The position numbers were made by a program, and so were the translations under genes. Below are positions 15,001-25,557 of a DNA stretch of 64,000 nucleotides, piece by piece. How positions within the stretch are numbered: the stretch's first letter is position 1; each line of letters starts with the position of its first letter. This DNA is from Rallus limicola (taxonomy: Eukaryota > Chordata > Aves > Gruiformes > Rallidae), in NCBI GenBank assembly GCA_022605955.1, contig JAKCOZ010000003.1:41566761-41630760 (forward strand). Reading direction: 5' to 3'. The notes under the pieces are model-generated. The model worked only from the letters and a program-made list of their open reading frames with translations. It was not told where the DNA came from and searched no databases.

Positions 15001-18000
15001 TGTCATTTGCCCTGTTCTTAATCAGTCTTTGAAGTTAATCCAGTTCCACTCAGGCATCGGATCTTCCAAAACATCTATACAATAATCCTAAGGTGCTTCT
15101 CTAATGTAAGATAATGGCACAGGAGGTCCTAAAGTGGTACTGGAAGCCCCTCAAGTTATGAATTACTAGTCATTGTGATCCTTTTGATATAGGTGGTGTC
15201 AGAGTATGCCTGCAAGAACAAATTGCTGTTGTCATCGATTTTTTAAAAAGACTTTATAGCTATCTGTGGTGGTATTAGATCTAGATTTGCTACGACAACA
15301 GCACCTGACCATTTGACATTGCTGAGACAGAGGCTGAGAACTTCCAGATGCTAGAACAGCTGTCCAAGTGCTGTGTTGCACTGTGCCTCTTTTGAGAAGA
15401 ACTGCCCTGCAATAATCAGGGACATCATCACTAGATCAGGTTTCTCATAGCCCCATCAAGCCTGATCTTGATTATATCCTAGGAATGGGGCCTACACTTC
15501 CGCTCTGTGCAACCTGTTCCAGTGATCTACCACCCTCATATTGAAGAATTTTTTTCCAATATCCAAACTTACTATTATCCAAACTAAATTTACCCTTTTC
15601 TAGCTTAGAACCATTACCCCTTGTCCCTTGCTACATGCCCTCACAAACAGTTCTTCCCCAGCTTTCTTACAGGCAGCTTCTGGGTATTGGAAGGCAGCTG
15701 TAAGGTCCCTCCAGAGCCTTTTCTTCTCCAAGCTGAATGAGCCCAACTCTCTCAGCCTGTTGGTGCTCCAGCCCTTTGAACATATTTGTGGCCACCTCTG
15801 GAAGCGCTCCAACAGGTCTTTGGCCTTCTTGAGTTGAGGGCTCCAAAGCTGGACGCAGTATGCCAGGTGAGGTCTCACCAGAGCACAGTAGAGGGGTAGA
15901 ATCACCTCTCTCCATTTGCTGGCCACACTTCTTTTGATGCAGCCCAGGATGCGCTTGGCCTTCGGGACTCCAGATGCACATTGGTGGCTCATGTCCAGCT
16001 TTTCATCCTCATGAGGTTCACCTGGGCCCACTTCTCCAGCCTGTCCCAGTCCCTCTGGATGGCATCCCGTCCTTCTGGCACATTAACATCACCACTCAGC
16101 TTGGTGCTGGCAGCAAACTTGCTGCGGGTGCACTCAATCCCACTGTCAGTATCATTAGTGAAGATATTGAACAGCACTGATCCCAGTATGGACCCTTGAG
16201 GTACACCACTTGTCACCATCTTCCATCGGGACATTGAGCTATTGACCACCACCCTCTGGATGCAACCAGCCAGCCAATTCCTTATCCACTGAGCAGTCCA
16301 CCCCCCCCAAATCCATCTCTCTCCAACTTAGAGAGAAGGCTGTTGGGAGGGGAGCATGTCAAAGGCCTTGCAGAAGTCCACCTAGATGACATCTGTAGCT
16401 CTTCCCTTGTCTAGTGATGCAGTTACTCCATTGTAGAAAGCCACTAGATCAATCAGGCAGGACTTGCCCCAAGTAAAAGCCATGCTGGCTGTCATGAATC
16501 ACCTGCCTGTCCTCCATGTGCGTCAGCATAGCTCCTAGGAGGATCTGTTCCATGATCTTCCCAGGCACAGAGGTGAGGCTGACAGGCCAGTAGTTCCCAG
16601 GGTCCTCCTTCCTACCCTTTTTAAAATGGGTGTAATGTTTCCTCTCTTCCAGTCACTAGGGACTACACCTGACTGCCATGACTTTTCAGATACCATGGAG
16701 AGTGGCTTGGCAACTACATCAGCCATTTCCTTCAGGACTCTGGGATGCATCTGACCAGGTCCCACGGACATGTGTACAGTCAGGTTCCTCAGATGGTCAT
16801 GAAATTTATCTTCACTTACAGTGGTTCAGACTTTGCCTCCCTGGTCCTCATCCTGCGGACTATCAAGTGGTGAGGAGAGAGATTGCCAGTGAAGACTGAG
16901 GCAGAGTTGTTGAGAACCTCAAACTTTTCCTTGTCTGTTGTCAGTTCGTCCTGGGTGGTACGTTTTCTTTAACCTTCCTTTTCTGTTTTACATACCTGTA
17001 AGAAGTCCTTCTTTTTTTTCTTGGCATCAGCTTTTTCTTAGTTCAGCTCAAGCCACACTTTGACCTTCCTTACCTCAGTCCTACACAACCAGGCAATGTC
17101 CCAGTATTTTTCCCACAACACCGGTCCCTGCTTCCACTGCCTGTGTAATTCCGTCTTGCCTTTTAGTTTGACTTAGAGGTCTTGACTCAACCATGATGGT
17201 CTTTTGCCTTCCTTGCCCAATTTCTTACACCTTGGGATTGAGAGCTCTTGCACTCTGTTAAAAGCATCCTTAAAGTTCTGCCAGCTTTGTTCTACCCCTT
17301 TGTCCTCTTTGGCCATTTCTCAGGGGGTCCTATTAACTAACTCCATCAAGAGTTGGAATTTGTCTTTCCTGACACTGAGGGTCCTGACTATGCTTTTCAT
17401 ATGGTTTATATGCCTTAGGACAGTGAACTGCACCAGTGCATGATCACTGGATCCCAGGCTGCCTCCAATCTTGATATTCCTGATGAACTCACTTACGTTA
17501 GTGACCTGGTGATCCCTATCTGTGTCTCTGCCCCAATACAGGGTCTGTATTGTAAGCAGAGAATTGTTTTCAATCAAGGAGACCCATGGGAAGAAGATCT
17601 AGCAATTCCATGGTGAACAATGGCTGTTAGGTCTACCTTGTGTTGTCACAGGAAATGTGGCAATGGTCTTAATCATATCTCCAAATAGAGATGTGAAAGG
17701 CTAGGTAGTACAGCCATTGCTGTTTCCTTCCTCCCCTTTCAATGCTAATTCTTCTAGGAGGACTGGCAAAATCCAGGCCTCGAGTAGGTCTGGGCTGCCC
17801 CAGGGGTCTGTAGCTTTCTATTCCTGAAATGAATATAGCACCTGCATCTACCTGGGCTGCATATATCTACTTGCCAGTTCTCATATCACAGGTATATTAG
17901 GACCTTTGATTGCCTGAAACTGATAACAGGGCTGAAGTAACATGCACTATTTCCTCCATCCTTGGTTTCCCACTGAAAACTTCACTGTACTTTGAACATA

Positions 18001-21000
18001 AGGGCTTCTTGCAAAATGCAGATGATGTACACCCAGCCATCCTCTTTGCCTATCATCAAACCAAAACATGAAACACTTTTCTTTATGGGTCCACAGCTCT
18101 CCTGCAGTTCCCAGACTGTTTCTGAGAGAACTGTTTTCCCTGTTTGCTAGCAGGTGTCCATAGTAGTTTCCTGACCTCAGCACAAAAAATTGAAAGTGTA
18201 AATTCCTCTGCTAATCATTGGGTGGGATCTTGGGTCAAATCTTGTTTCCATGTTCAACCAGGTGACTAATCTTCCAATTAAAGTTGGAAAACCCCTAGTC
18301 AAAACCATTTTAAATGAACCACTTCAGGGCTTCAAAGTCCGTTGACATTAAAATACATAGAATTTATGGAGGTTATTTAGTAACTTAATAGCAGTAATTA
18401 AACCAGTGATATCAACAGGCTGTGCTTGTGTTACATTGGGGCACACAGGAATTATATCAGCTTCTCTGAAACCTGGGTTCCTGAGGTCTCTGCTACTGCA
18501 TGGCTGATGCTTCTGCTGTCTCATGAGTAAGTGCAACAGAGACCTTTCAATTCAGCTCACCCTCAGGACTATTCTTCTGTATCATTCATTTTGCCATGGA
18601 AAGCCATGCCCACCTCTTGAAGCAGTTGCAGCATTGGTTTCATGAAGGCCCAAGAAGATCCTTATTACAAAAAAGCTTTTTACAGCTGAGGCTGTAGGGA
18701 GTGGTATTAAGAAATGGAGCTGCAATAAAACTTGCCTCGCAGCCTGTATTGAATTTTTTACTTTTCCTGGAAGCTGGAGGAGGGAGGGCTGAGGGTGGGA
18801 GAAGGCTGAAGTCTGGGGCAGTGCCATGCACTCTCATATGTCACCCCATCATATCAGCCAAGGGTAATGTTCCCTAGTGTATTGTCACAGAAGCCTTCAA
18901 ATGTCATTAAGCCTGTGGGTAATTCCTCATCATACTCCAGTGAATCAACCTCACTCCTGGCATGAGGAAGCTGTACTGCCACTTAGGAAATACAGTTTCA
19001 AGTCTCATTTCTGGCTTTCAAGATCGTGATTTTGTCCTGCATAGCAAGGTTAAACTTAGCACTCAGCAAGGGTGTGTGTAACTTGCTTTCATAGGAACCA
19101 AAAGAAGCGGTCTTGAGGACTGTGGAGGGTGCTGAAAAATATGCCTAACCCTTTGTGAGCAGTGGTGGGGCAAGGGATGGGGTCGGTTGACAATTCCTGA
19201 GGGGGTCCAGGACAGCATTTCCTTCCAGCACCTCTGCTGGTACTGTGAGGTGGCCCAGGACTGAGTAAGTGAGTGTTCAGTGGGTCTAGTCAGCTCAGCT
19301 TTTCACTCTCCTGGCAGTAAGCAGGAAGCAAGTCCTTAGCAGGGGGCCCTACATTACTTTCTGTGAAGAGAAACCAAGGAGCTTAAGCCTTTCACTGGTT
19401 CTAGCCCTTCCCTCGCTGAAGAGGAGGGAAAAGAGCAGATGATACACTGCCTCAGATGCTCCAAAGAGGATGTTTGGATGTGACATAAGACACAGTGCTT
19501 CTCAGATGTAGATCTTGGGGCACACCCAAGGAATATTATTTGCCTTTTGTTTGCTTTTTCCCCTCCTAACCAAGCCCTTCCTTCACTTGCAGCTCAGTAT
19601 TTCGCTAGCATCATGGTCATCGTTGGTCTGTCTGTGGTGGTAACAGTACTGGTTCTGCAGTTTCACCATCATGACCCACAAGCAGGAAAGATGCCCAAAT
19701 GGGTAAGCAGCTTTGGTGGTAAATAGCTAACAGACAAATGAAAGAAAAAAATAATTAAGAATCTATTGTACACTAGTTATAGACGAGGGGCAGAAATTGT
19801 TCTTCATTTATCTGAACAGGGAACTACAGACAGTATGTCTGACATTTAAATTTGCTGTTGGAAGTAAGGAAGAAACATACTAAATTTGGGTTTCCATTAA
19901 AACCAGTATCTGTTGTTTTGGTTTTCTATTTAAACTCACAAGGTGGTGTTTGAATCATGTTAGAATAATCCTGCTCAGCACCTGCTTTGCAAATATCAAC
20001 CCTGTAGGCAACACCTTTGTTTTCTTATCCAGCAGACACTGGTAGGGATAAAATGTGACATTTTGAAACACTAAAAATGCACTTACCTGCCTCTGCTGGG
20101 CAATTTGTCTGCTTTGTTCCCTTACAGAGATTCTCACTGCAGTTGGTGACAGTAAAAAGACAGGAGGTGAAGCCAATTTACTTGTTTTGCAACTGTTCCA
20201 GTTATGAGCTGGCTCCCTGGGTTGCTGGAAGATCAGGAACCCAAATACCTTCATGTAGTAAGGCTGTTGAATACTGAGCTCCAGCTGTGCTTCTCACAGC
20301 TTGAAGCTCCCTGCTATTGCACCACCAGCAGCAGAGAACCATAAGCAATGCTTTTGGGGTCAGTCCAAGTGTACTGAGGAGACCCCTGGACTTCCCTGGC
20401 TTGAAAACCTGCCTTGTGTTGAAGCCACATCTACTTGTCTGTGTGGAAAAACAATTTTATCTGCTGCCATCTGATCAGTTTTCAGTGCATTAGCATGTGG
20501 ACTCTTTTCCCTACTGTAGCAGACCCTGTCCAGTGAGGCCTGACACCAACACCAGCTGTCTTTCAGGACAAATCTTTCCTGTAGATATTTTTCAAGTCAA
20601 AAGAAAACCATTCTATTTTTCTCTCCCCTTTTCCTAAGAACAGATTTTAGAATAAGCAAGGTATGCTTTGTATTTACAAAAAGAAAAAGAATGAAAGCAG
20701 AAGCAGATAGAAATAGTCACTGTCAAATACCTACTCTGGTTTCACAGAAGTCTGGCTGAGTAGCATCCTCTGGTATCTCATTCATCACATTTGTCACGCT
20801 AGACAATTGTCCTGACATGATGTTGAATGTCACATGGTTACCAGTGTCAGCTGGAGTACAGAACAGCTTTCTTATTTAGCCTCTCTAAAAATAAACTGCC
20901 GCATCAATGCAGATTAAATAAAAAAAAAGAGTCCATTAGCAATTAAGCACACAATTATTTCTTGAAGCACCATATCATTTAAGTTCATCTTATTTTCGAG

Positions 21001-24000
21001 ACAGTAGAGGATGTGAATTCCGGATGAACCTGTGTGTAAGCAAGACCTGAGGGTGGAAATCTGGGTAAACACACTTTGCATGTCTATGTGGACAGGTTAC
21101 ACAGCAGCATAATAGCCCCCATGGGCAATTCCATTGCTACAACTGCTTTTGGAGGAGCCTAGACACAATGGTTCATGTTAAATATGATCACAGGCATGGT
21201 GAGTCAGCTGTTGCTTTCTACCAGTCTTTTGCTGTCTTGGTTGGACACACAGCATGGAACAAATTCTCACTAATGAAGAACCTTGCTCACTGGCCTGACA
21301 GCTAAACTGGCACACGTTAAAAAAAAATGTCATCAGGAAGCGAAGTCAGTTTATTGTAAATGTGTAATAGTGACTAATTGGATTTTGTTACAGGATTGTT
21401 CTCACCTTCTGCTTAAATGGAACTAGCTTCTGGTGCAAGGTTCAGGGATAGGCATTGGGGTTTCTAAACCATTTACAATTGAGCAGCTCCCTTTCCCTGC
21501 CTGTCTCTCCAGGGGTTTCTGCTTGACTTGGGAACCAGAAGAGGAAAGAGATGTGTATATTAGTATTTAGCTTTTCTGTAGGTGCTCACTTCTCCCCTTA
21601 CTCCACTGATGAGAATATCTTCCTTACTATTAATATATGGTGCCCTACTAAAGCTGACTTTTCCAAGAGAGGATTTTAAGTCCAAGTTCTTCAGTCAGAG
21701 CATTCATTGGCTACACAGATGAGAAGTGAGAACTACTGGCTACTTGACACTTCCAACAATGTCTGATGAGCTAGCATGCAAAAGACCACTAAAGAAAGTC
21801 CAGCTAAGGAGCAGTTTAGGAGTGGATAACATCAGGCATAGGTTACATACCGCTCCATCAACTTACCTCTTCTGACAACCAGGACTGTTGTATAGGTGAG
21901 AGATATGCAGAGGCCAAGCAGAAGGAGAATAAAGGATTTTGTGGGAAAATGCCCTTTGCTGTGCCTAAATCAGAATCATTAGGTTTCAGGTTTTTCTTCT
22001 GATATGCTTTAAACCTGGACATGCATCAGTTTGCTCAGGTGCTTATGCCTCTTATCAGAAGAGCTTTAATTGAAGACCCCCCCCTCTGAACTGGGCCAGG
22101 CAGGTGGCTCTGATGGGACCTAGTATCACAGCTGTATTATGGTTAGGGAAGGATCTTGGTGGAGGGAGTCACAGCAGAGTAAGTCTGTTGACCTCTGAGG
22201 GCAGCTGTGCCTGCATCCTTCCTTCACAGAAACCCAGACATGATAATGCAGGTGAGAACATGGATTCATATCATGCCCAGGCTGTTTTCCAGCAACCTTT
22301 ATGCTGCAGCTATTTCTTGAATTAATTGGTATGACAAGAACAGATGGATGCCTGTGTGTCAATATTTCAAGGAAACAGGGCATTTGGAAGCTCAAGCAAA
22401 TGAAAAGCTGTGGTATTGTCTTCTGTGTATTTATTTTTCTATGGGAAGTGGGTTTGGCTGTATTTATAAATGCAACATCCCTGAGGAGGAAACACTTTGT
22501 CTTGAAAGAAAAAGTAGCATTTCTATAGAATAGAGATTTTGTCACTTCATGTCTCCTTCCAGAGGTAAGGGAGACATACTAATATTTTCTAATAAGAAAG
22601 CTTGTCTGGCTTAGTATTTTGGAATTTCACAGTACTCTCTCCCCTTTGCCACTGACACTGTTGAAATACTGTTAGCAATTAACACCTTTATTTTGTTTCA
22701 TGATGTTGCATTTTGTGTCCATAAGCAGTCAGAGGACATTGTAATTAACTGACTTCAATTAAATCACGGACTGATTTTTTTTTTTTAGGTTGCTACATTT
22801 TAGTTTATTATTTGTCTGTGGTGAGTGTGGAGGAAATAATGAAATATTTAAAGACCCCAGTGAAAGCCAAAGAATACGAATCACAGGAAAATGGTCTATC
22901 AGGACAAAGAATAAATGATTCATTCATGGCAGAGAAGCAGAAAGGCTCACAGAAAATCATATGAGTCTGGGATGCTCTCACAGCAGAATTTAAAAATTGT
23001 CTAACCATCTTCCACTGGTCACTGGTTTTGGCTTTTACTGGTATTGTTCCCACCTCTGGTAATTAATGACTCATCCTTTCTGAAACTATGCTTGTCATGA
23101 CAGCAGCAACTCAAAGTACTATATGTAATTTCCCCATCTCTGCATCTGTACTGTGCAAAAACACAGGAGGCAACTCCCCCTGCATGGGTGAAGTGGAACA
23201 GGATCACATAGGGAGTCCTGGGCCAAGGCTCGGAAATGAAATCAGAGGTGATGTCTGTTCTCTCCTGGACATCAGATTATTTGATTTGCAAACAAAAAGT
23301 CATTAAATAAAGCCATTAAGGAGGCCACCTATCTTCCCAGAGGGGTCTGCACAAGCACATTGCAAATGTCAGTTTTGTATACAGAATACTTGAATGACTT
23401 TATAAGTACAAGATTTTACTGATTTAGTCTGCTAACCTTTACACAAGATATTAATGATTTTACAGCCTTTTTACTGCCTTTTGCAGCAAACTACATTAAC
23501 AATAGGAATCATAGCAGGCTTAGATTTCAGACAAGACATCTGATGATCAATTCACTGGGAAAAAGTACGGGATGCACTCTCTGGAGTTAGCTTATTTGAT
23601 GACCTTGACAAGGAACATATAGGGCACAACCTGCCACATGCAGGTTAGAGCACTTTCATGATTGATTTACTATTATTCTTTTGTAAAAAAGGCCTTCTGA
23701 TTATGTGGCTGAAGTCACAGAATCGTAGGATCACAGAATACTTCCAGTTGGGAGGGACCTCAAAGACCATCCAGTTCAAACCCCCTCCACCATTGGGTGG
23801 GGACACCCTCCACTAGCCCAGGTTGCCCAGAGCCCCATTGCATCTGGCCCTGAACACTACCAGGGAGAGGACAGCCACAGCTTCTCTGGGCAGCCTGTTC
23901 CACCACCCTTATAGTAAAGAATTTCTTCCTAACACCTAATCTAAACCTGCCCTCTTCCAGCTTGAATCCATTGCCCCTTGTCCTATCACTACACTCTGAT

Positions 24001-25557
24001 TAACAGTCCCATTCCTACTTTCCTGTAGGACCCCCTTAAGTGTTGGTAGGCTGCAATTAGGCCTCCCTGGAGCCTTCTCCAGGTTGAACAAGCCCAATTT
24101 TCTCATCCTGTCTTCATGCTGTACAGTGAAGATGTAAAAGAACTTTGAGTATTATGACGTTACCTTTACTTTTTTTTTTTTTCCCTTCCCACTGGACTTA
24201 AATAACTCCAAAGAAAATCCTTTAAAAAAAATTCAGTGCAGCACTCCAGTAACAAAGATTTGTTATTTCCAAATTCTATTTCATCTGCGTATGGCCAGAA
24301 CAAACGACAGGGGCTTCTAAGTGCAAGGAACAAGGAGTGTCTGCCAGTTACAAATGTTAAGGCCAGCAGCTGAGCTGGCCTCAGGTGTTGCTCTACAGGA
24401 TCAAACAAAACAATTTGTTAATTAAATTAAAATGGTTTGCAAATTAAAAAAAAATACCAGGAAAAAAAAAACCCAAACCCAACCCAAAGCTGTTTATTTA
24501 GACTTAAGCAATAGTGATGGGGTGGGGAATGTGGTAAAAGCAGCTGTTAGTCTGTTGTATTGGGTTTTTTTCAGCAGAATCTAAATGTTATCCCCCCCCT
24601 CCAAATATTTAAGTGTATCTCTTTCCATACATATTATCTGTGCTTAGAAATGACTGAAAACTAGGCAGCAAATTTTATCCCCTGTGCTCGATTACAGAAA
24701 TCTGGGATTGATTGCTAAAGATAGGACTTAAAGAATTGTTTTGTAAAGTAAGATTTTACATCTCTTTTGCTTTATAAGCTAAGTGGGTATTAAACTTCTC
24801 TGTGTTCTGTAAGACATTTCAAGAAAAAGAAATCATTCTTGGGAAGAAGCCAGACCTCAAAAAAAAAAACATTTGAAAGCAGGATGGCCAGAAACACAGG
24901 ATGTTGGAAAACACAGATAGCAGTCAGTCTTTCTAAAGGACGGTGCAGACTAACTATAACAGCCACAAAATGTTTCAAAAACTCTTTAAATACACAAAAG
25001 TTAACTTTATTTCTATTATGATAACTCTTTTTCAGGTCCGAGTCATCCTGCTGAATTGGTGCGCTTGGTTTTTACGGATGAAGAAACCTGGGGAAAATAT
25101 AAAGCCCCTTTCTTGCAAGTATAGCTATCCCAAGCACCATCTGAGTGTAAACAGTGTGGAGATGAACGTCCTACCCGGGCACCAGCCCAGCAATGGCAAC
25201 ACAATCTATAGCTACCATGTGATGGAAAACCCGTGCTGTCCCCAGAAGAATGATCTGGGTAGCAGGAGCGGGAAGATTACTTGCCCCTTGCCAGAAGATA
25301 CAGAGCTTGTTCAGAAGAAAGTTTTAGTGGATACTATTCCAGTGATTGTGAAGATCCTGGAGGAAGTTCAGTTCATAGCAATGCGCTTCAGGAAACATGA
25401 TGAGGGTGAAGACATCTGCAGCGAGTGGAAGTTTGCAGCTGCTGTCATAGACAGGTTGTGCCTGGTTGCATTTACCCTTTTTGCCATCATCTGCACATTC
25501 ACGATACTCATGTCTGCTCCAAATTTTATAGAAGCTGTATCCAAGGATTTTGCATAA
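1..25557 (+). CDS. CHRNA8: Neuronal nicotinic acetylcholine receptor subunit alpha-8, 3' part (7 exons)
   Basis: Spliced coding region: 1-80, 2420-2499, 3811-3978, 6402-6596, 7916-8002, 19593-19702, 25036-25557; 1242 nt, 413 residues plus TAA, no internal stop. The product is a Cys-loop ligand-gated cation channel subunit of the plasma membrane, expected to form alpha-bungarotoxin-binding pentamers alone or with alpha-7 (family knowledge). Window residues: loop A W18-Y25; N-glycosylation sequon N43-Y-S45; Cys-loop C60/C74 with 13 residues between; loop B W81; loop C Y120, C122-C123, Y127; M1 about 142-165; M2 171-190; M3 203-226; cytoplasmic loop 227-376; M4 377-400; C-terminus KDFA. M2 has Glu at -1' (E170), Leu at 9' (L180) and Val at 13' (V184), as in the calcium-permeable alpha-7 group. 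Alpha-8 is preferred over alpha-7 from the loop-A segment and the cytoplasmic loop ([16 protein letters not shown]). The signal peptide and loop D exons lie upstream of the window. Confidence 0.93.
81..2419 (+). other. Intron between exons 4 and 5
   Basis: 2339 bp, GTAAGC to TTATAG. It contains short poly-A and poly-T runs (about 1103-1115 and 1505-1517). I saw no coding segment, RNA gene or recognisable transposon; the short open frames here lack family resemblance. Confidence 0.85.
2420..2499 (+). CDS. CHRNA8: CHRNA8 exon 5 equivalent
   Basis: This 80-bp segment follows a T-rich tract and TTATAG and ends before donor GTAGGG at 2500. It completes the split Ser, reads [19 protein letters not shown] and SCQYIPP, and leaves one base of a Gly codon. 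The size equals exon 5 of alpha-7 genes. N-Y-S is a potential N-glycosylation site. The segment lies between loop A and the Cys-loop in the extracellular beta-sandwich. Confidence 0.95.
2500..3810 (+). other. Intron between exons 5 and 6
   Basis: 1311 bp, GTAGGG to CCACAG. I recognise no repeat or gene inside. Confidence 0.85.
3811..3978 (+). CDS. CHRNA8: CHRNA8 exon 6 equivalent (Cys-loop, loop B)
   Basis: This 168-bp segment has acceptor CTGCCCACAG and donor GTAAAT. It carries the complete Cys-loop (C, 13 residues including WFPFD, then C) that couples binding to gating, followed by GSWTHSGW, whose first Trp is the loop B aromatic residue of the agonist cage. It ends ISNGEWDLV plus one base of a Gly codon. 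Length and phase match exon 6 of alpha-7 genes. Confidence 0.96.
3979..6401 (+). other. Intron between exons 6 and 7
   Basis: 2423 bp, GTAAAT to TGTAG. It carries a solo LTR at 5687-6083. The rest (3979-5686 and 6084-6401) is AT-rich sequence with no recognised feature. Confidence 0.85.
5687..6083 (+). mobile_element. Solo LTR of an endogenous retrovirus (bird type)
   Basis: A 397-bp block starting TGTCCTGGTTTCGG and ending AAAACCACGACA, so it has TG...CA termini. Internal blocks (GGACACAGCCAGGACAG, GACCCAGATTGGCC, and a TTATCCCAACC block near the 3' end) fit a solo LTR family I remember from birds (TguLTR5-like). The middle is unusually GC-rich with GC boxes near 5823-5831 and 5861-5869. 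No TATA box or intact AATAAA is visible. The flanking 5-mers (GATGA, GTTGC) do not form a clean target duplication. No retroviral gene adjoins it, so it is a solo LTR. The family name needs a repeat-library check. Confidence 0.8.
6402..6596 (+). CDS. CHRNA8: CHRNA8 exon 7 equivalent (loop C, M1, start of M2)
   Basis: This 195-bp segment has acceptor CTCTCTGTAG and donor GTAAGT. It begins with the second part of a Gly codon, then [19 protein letters not shown]. The adjacent cysteines define an alpha-type subunit, with aromatic residues on either side forming loop C. It continues through [10 protein letters not shown] into M1 (an isoleucine/leucine-rich run to FLLPA) and ends in GEKISL, the cytoplasmic mouth of M2. 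The intron splits M2 after the 3' residue. An LTR ends 318 bp upstream on the same strand. Confidence 0.96.
6597..7915 (+). other. Intron between exons 7 and 8 (inside M2)
   Basis: 1319 bp, GTAAGT to TGCAG, interrupting the pore helix codons. I saw no repeat or gene inside. Confidence 0.85.
7916..8002 (+). CDS. CHRNA8: CHRNA8 exon 8 equivalent (M2 pore, M2-M3 linker)
   Basis: This 87-bp segment has acceptor TCCCTGCAG and donor GTAAGT. It encodes [20 protein letters not shown] and the M2-M3 linker ATSDSVPLI. It contains the 9' leucine of the gate, the 13' valine and the 20' glutamate. Length and phase match exon 8 of alpha-7 genes. Confidence 0.96.
9218..9250 (+). repeat. Perfect 12-bp inverted repeat, 9-nt loop
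   Basis: Arms 9218-9229 (ATGTTATTACAG) and 9239-9250 are exact reverse complements. In the CHRNA8 pre-mRNA this would form a 12-bp AU-rich hairpin with a 9-nt loop. No precursor-miRNA length stem extends beyond it. Confidence 0.9.
9735..9934 (+). mobile_element. CR1 non-LTR retrotransposon, 5'-truncated 3' end
   Basis: The + strand reads like the C-terminal end of CR1 ORF2 ([18 protein letters not shown]) and continues through a GTTGGACTTGATC motif to the tail TATTCTGTGAT. About 200 bp remain, sense to CHRNA8. The 5' boundary is approximate. Confidence 0.8.
12831..12857. repeat. C-rich homopyrimidine tract (G-rich on the minus strand)
   Basis: An almost pure C tract with runs of three or more C split by single T or CT. 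The complementary strand has four or more G runs and could form a G-quadruplex on the template strand of CHRNA8. Confidence 0.7.
14042..14089 (+). repeat. A-rich tract followed by GA repeat
   Basis: Low-complexity purine run: a poly-A stretch of about 20 bases, then (GA)n. Probably an old homopolymer expansion; no transposon body is attached. Confidence 0.8.
15404..17640 (-). mobile_element. CR1 retrotransposon, about 2.2 kb, antisense in intron 8 (copy 1)
   Basis: On the minus strand, from about 17640 downward, the reading passes CR1 ORF2 blocks: endonuclease C-terminal part ([14 protein letters not shown], 17320-17577), reverse transcriptase ([14 protein letters not shown] near 16760, [17 protein letters not shown] near 16205) and the C-terminal domain ([20 protein letters not shown], then [16 protein letters not shown]). 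Several frame breaks make it non-functional. The catalytic-loop equivalent reads FAAS, not the usual FADD. About 120 nt are missing at the junction near 16006, where NLMR is followed directly by the DEKLDMSHQ segment. About 63 bp of the 3' end, including the tail repeat, is absent. A 16-bp partial duplication lies at about 15563-15582. The 5' boundary is approximate. Confidence 0.88.
19593..19702 (+). CDS. CHRNA8: CHRNA8 exon 9 equivalent (M3)
   Basis: This 110-bp segment sits 11.6 kb after exon 8, with acceptor CTTCACTTGCAG and donor GTAAGC. It encodes [20 protein letters not shown] (M3) followed by [17 protein letters not shown] at the start of the cytoplasmic loop. It ends on a complete Trp codon (phase 0), as in alpha-7 genes. 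Confidence 0.95.
19703..25035 (+). other. Intron between exons 9 and 10
   Basis: 5333 bp, GTAAGC to TTTCAG. It contains a CR1 3' end at 23715-24120 and short A, T and C runs (24169-24182, 24469-24484, 24592-24600). The stretches 19703-23714 and 24121-25035 hold nothing else I can identify. Confidence 0.85.
23715..24120 (-). mobile_element. CR1 3' end, antisense in intron 9
   Basis: It starts with the inverted tail CACAGAATCGTAGGATCACAGAAT, then the classic CR1 3' UTR and C-terminal ORF2 region read backwards: GGGAGGGACCTCAAAGACCA, GGCAGCCTGTTCCACCACC, TTCTTCCTAACACCTAATCT, CCATTGCCCCTTGTCCTATC. It is truncated 5' at about 24120, giving about 400 bp. Confidence 0.93.
25036..25557 (+). CDS. 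CHRNA8: CHRNA8 last coding exon (cytoplasmic loop, M4, stop)
   Basis: Acceptor TTTTTCAG at 25028-25035; 173 codons then TAA at 25555. It opens [20 protein letters not shown], continues through a variable cytoplasmic loop with a vicinal cysteine pair (window residues 307-308), then the amphipathic pre-M4 helix ([16 protein letters not shown]), and M4 starting [10 protein letters not shown] and ending before [14 protein letters not shown]. The frame is open for 93 nt upstream of the acceptor, so the Met at 24943 is intronic, not a start. The loop sequence is the part that best separates alpha-8 from alpha-7. Confidence 0.96.
   Translation, partial: VRVILLNWCAWFLRMKKPGENIKPLSCKYSYPKHHLSVNSVEMNVLPGHQPSNGNTIYSYHVMENPCCPQKNDLGSRSGKITCPLPEDTELVQKKVLVDTIPVIVKILEEVQFIAMRFRKHDEGEDICSEWKFAAAVIDRLCLVAFTLFAIICTFTILMSAPNFIEAVSKDFA

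Larger units (their letters stand above)
8003..19592 (+). other. Intron between exons 8 and 9, longest of the gene in this window
   Basis: 11590 bp, GTAAGT to TTGCAG. Contents: a hairpin at 9218-9250, a CR1 tail at about 9735-9934, a C-rich tract at 12831-12857, an A-rich/GA tract at 14042-14089, and a 2.2-kb antisense CR1 at 15404-17640. The stretches 9935-12830, 12858-14041, 14090-15403 and 17641-19592 show nothing I can identify. Confidence 0.85.

Noticed and set aside
15600..16031. A 143-codon open frame on the minus strand that could be called a gene
   Set aside because: It is the C-terminal part of a broken CR1 ORF2; the same holds for 42203-42727.
24943..25035. Start codon and 31 codons open in frame ahead of the last CHRNA8 exon
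   Set aside because: The 93 nt precede a clear TTTTTCAG acceptor, and the frame joins exactly to exon 9; there is no receptor similarity before 25036.
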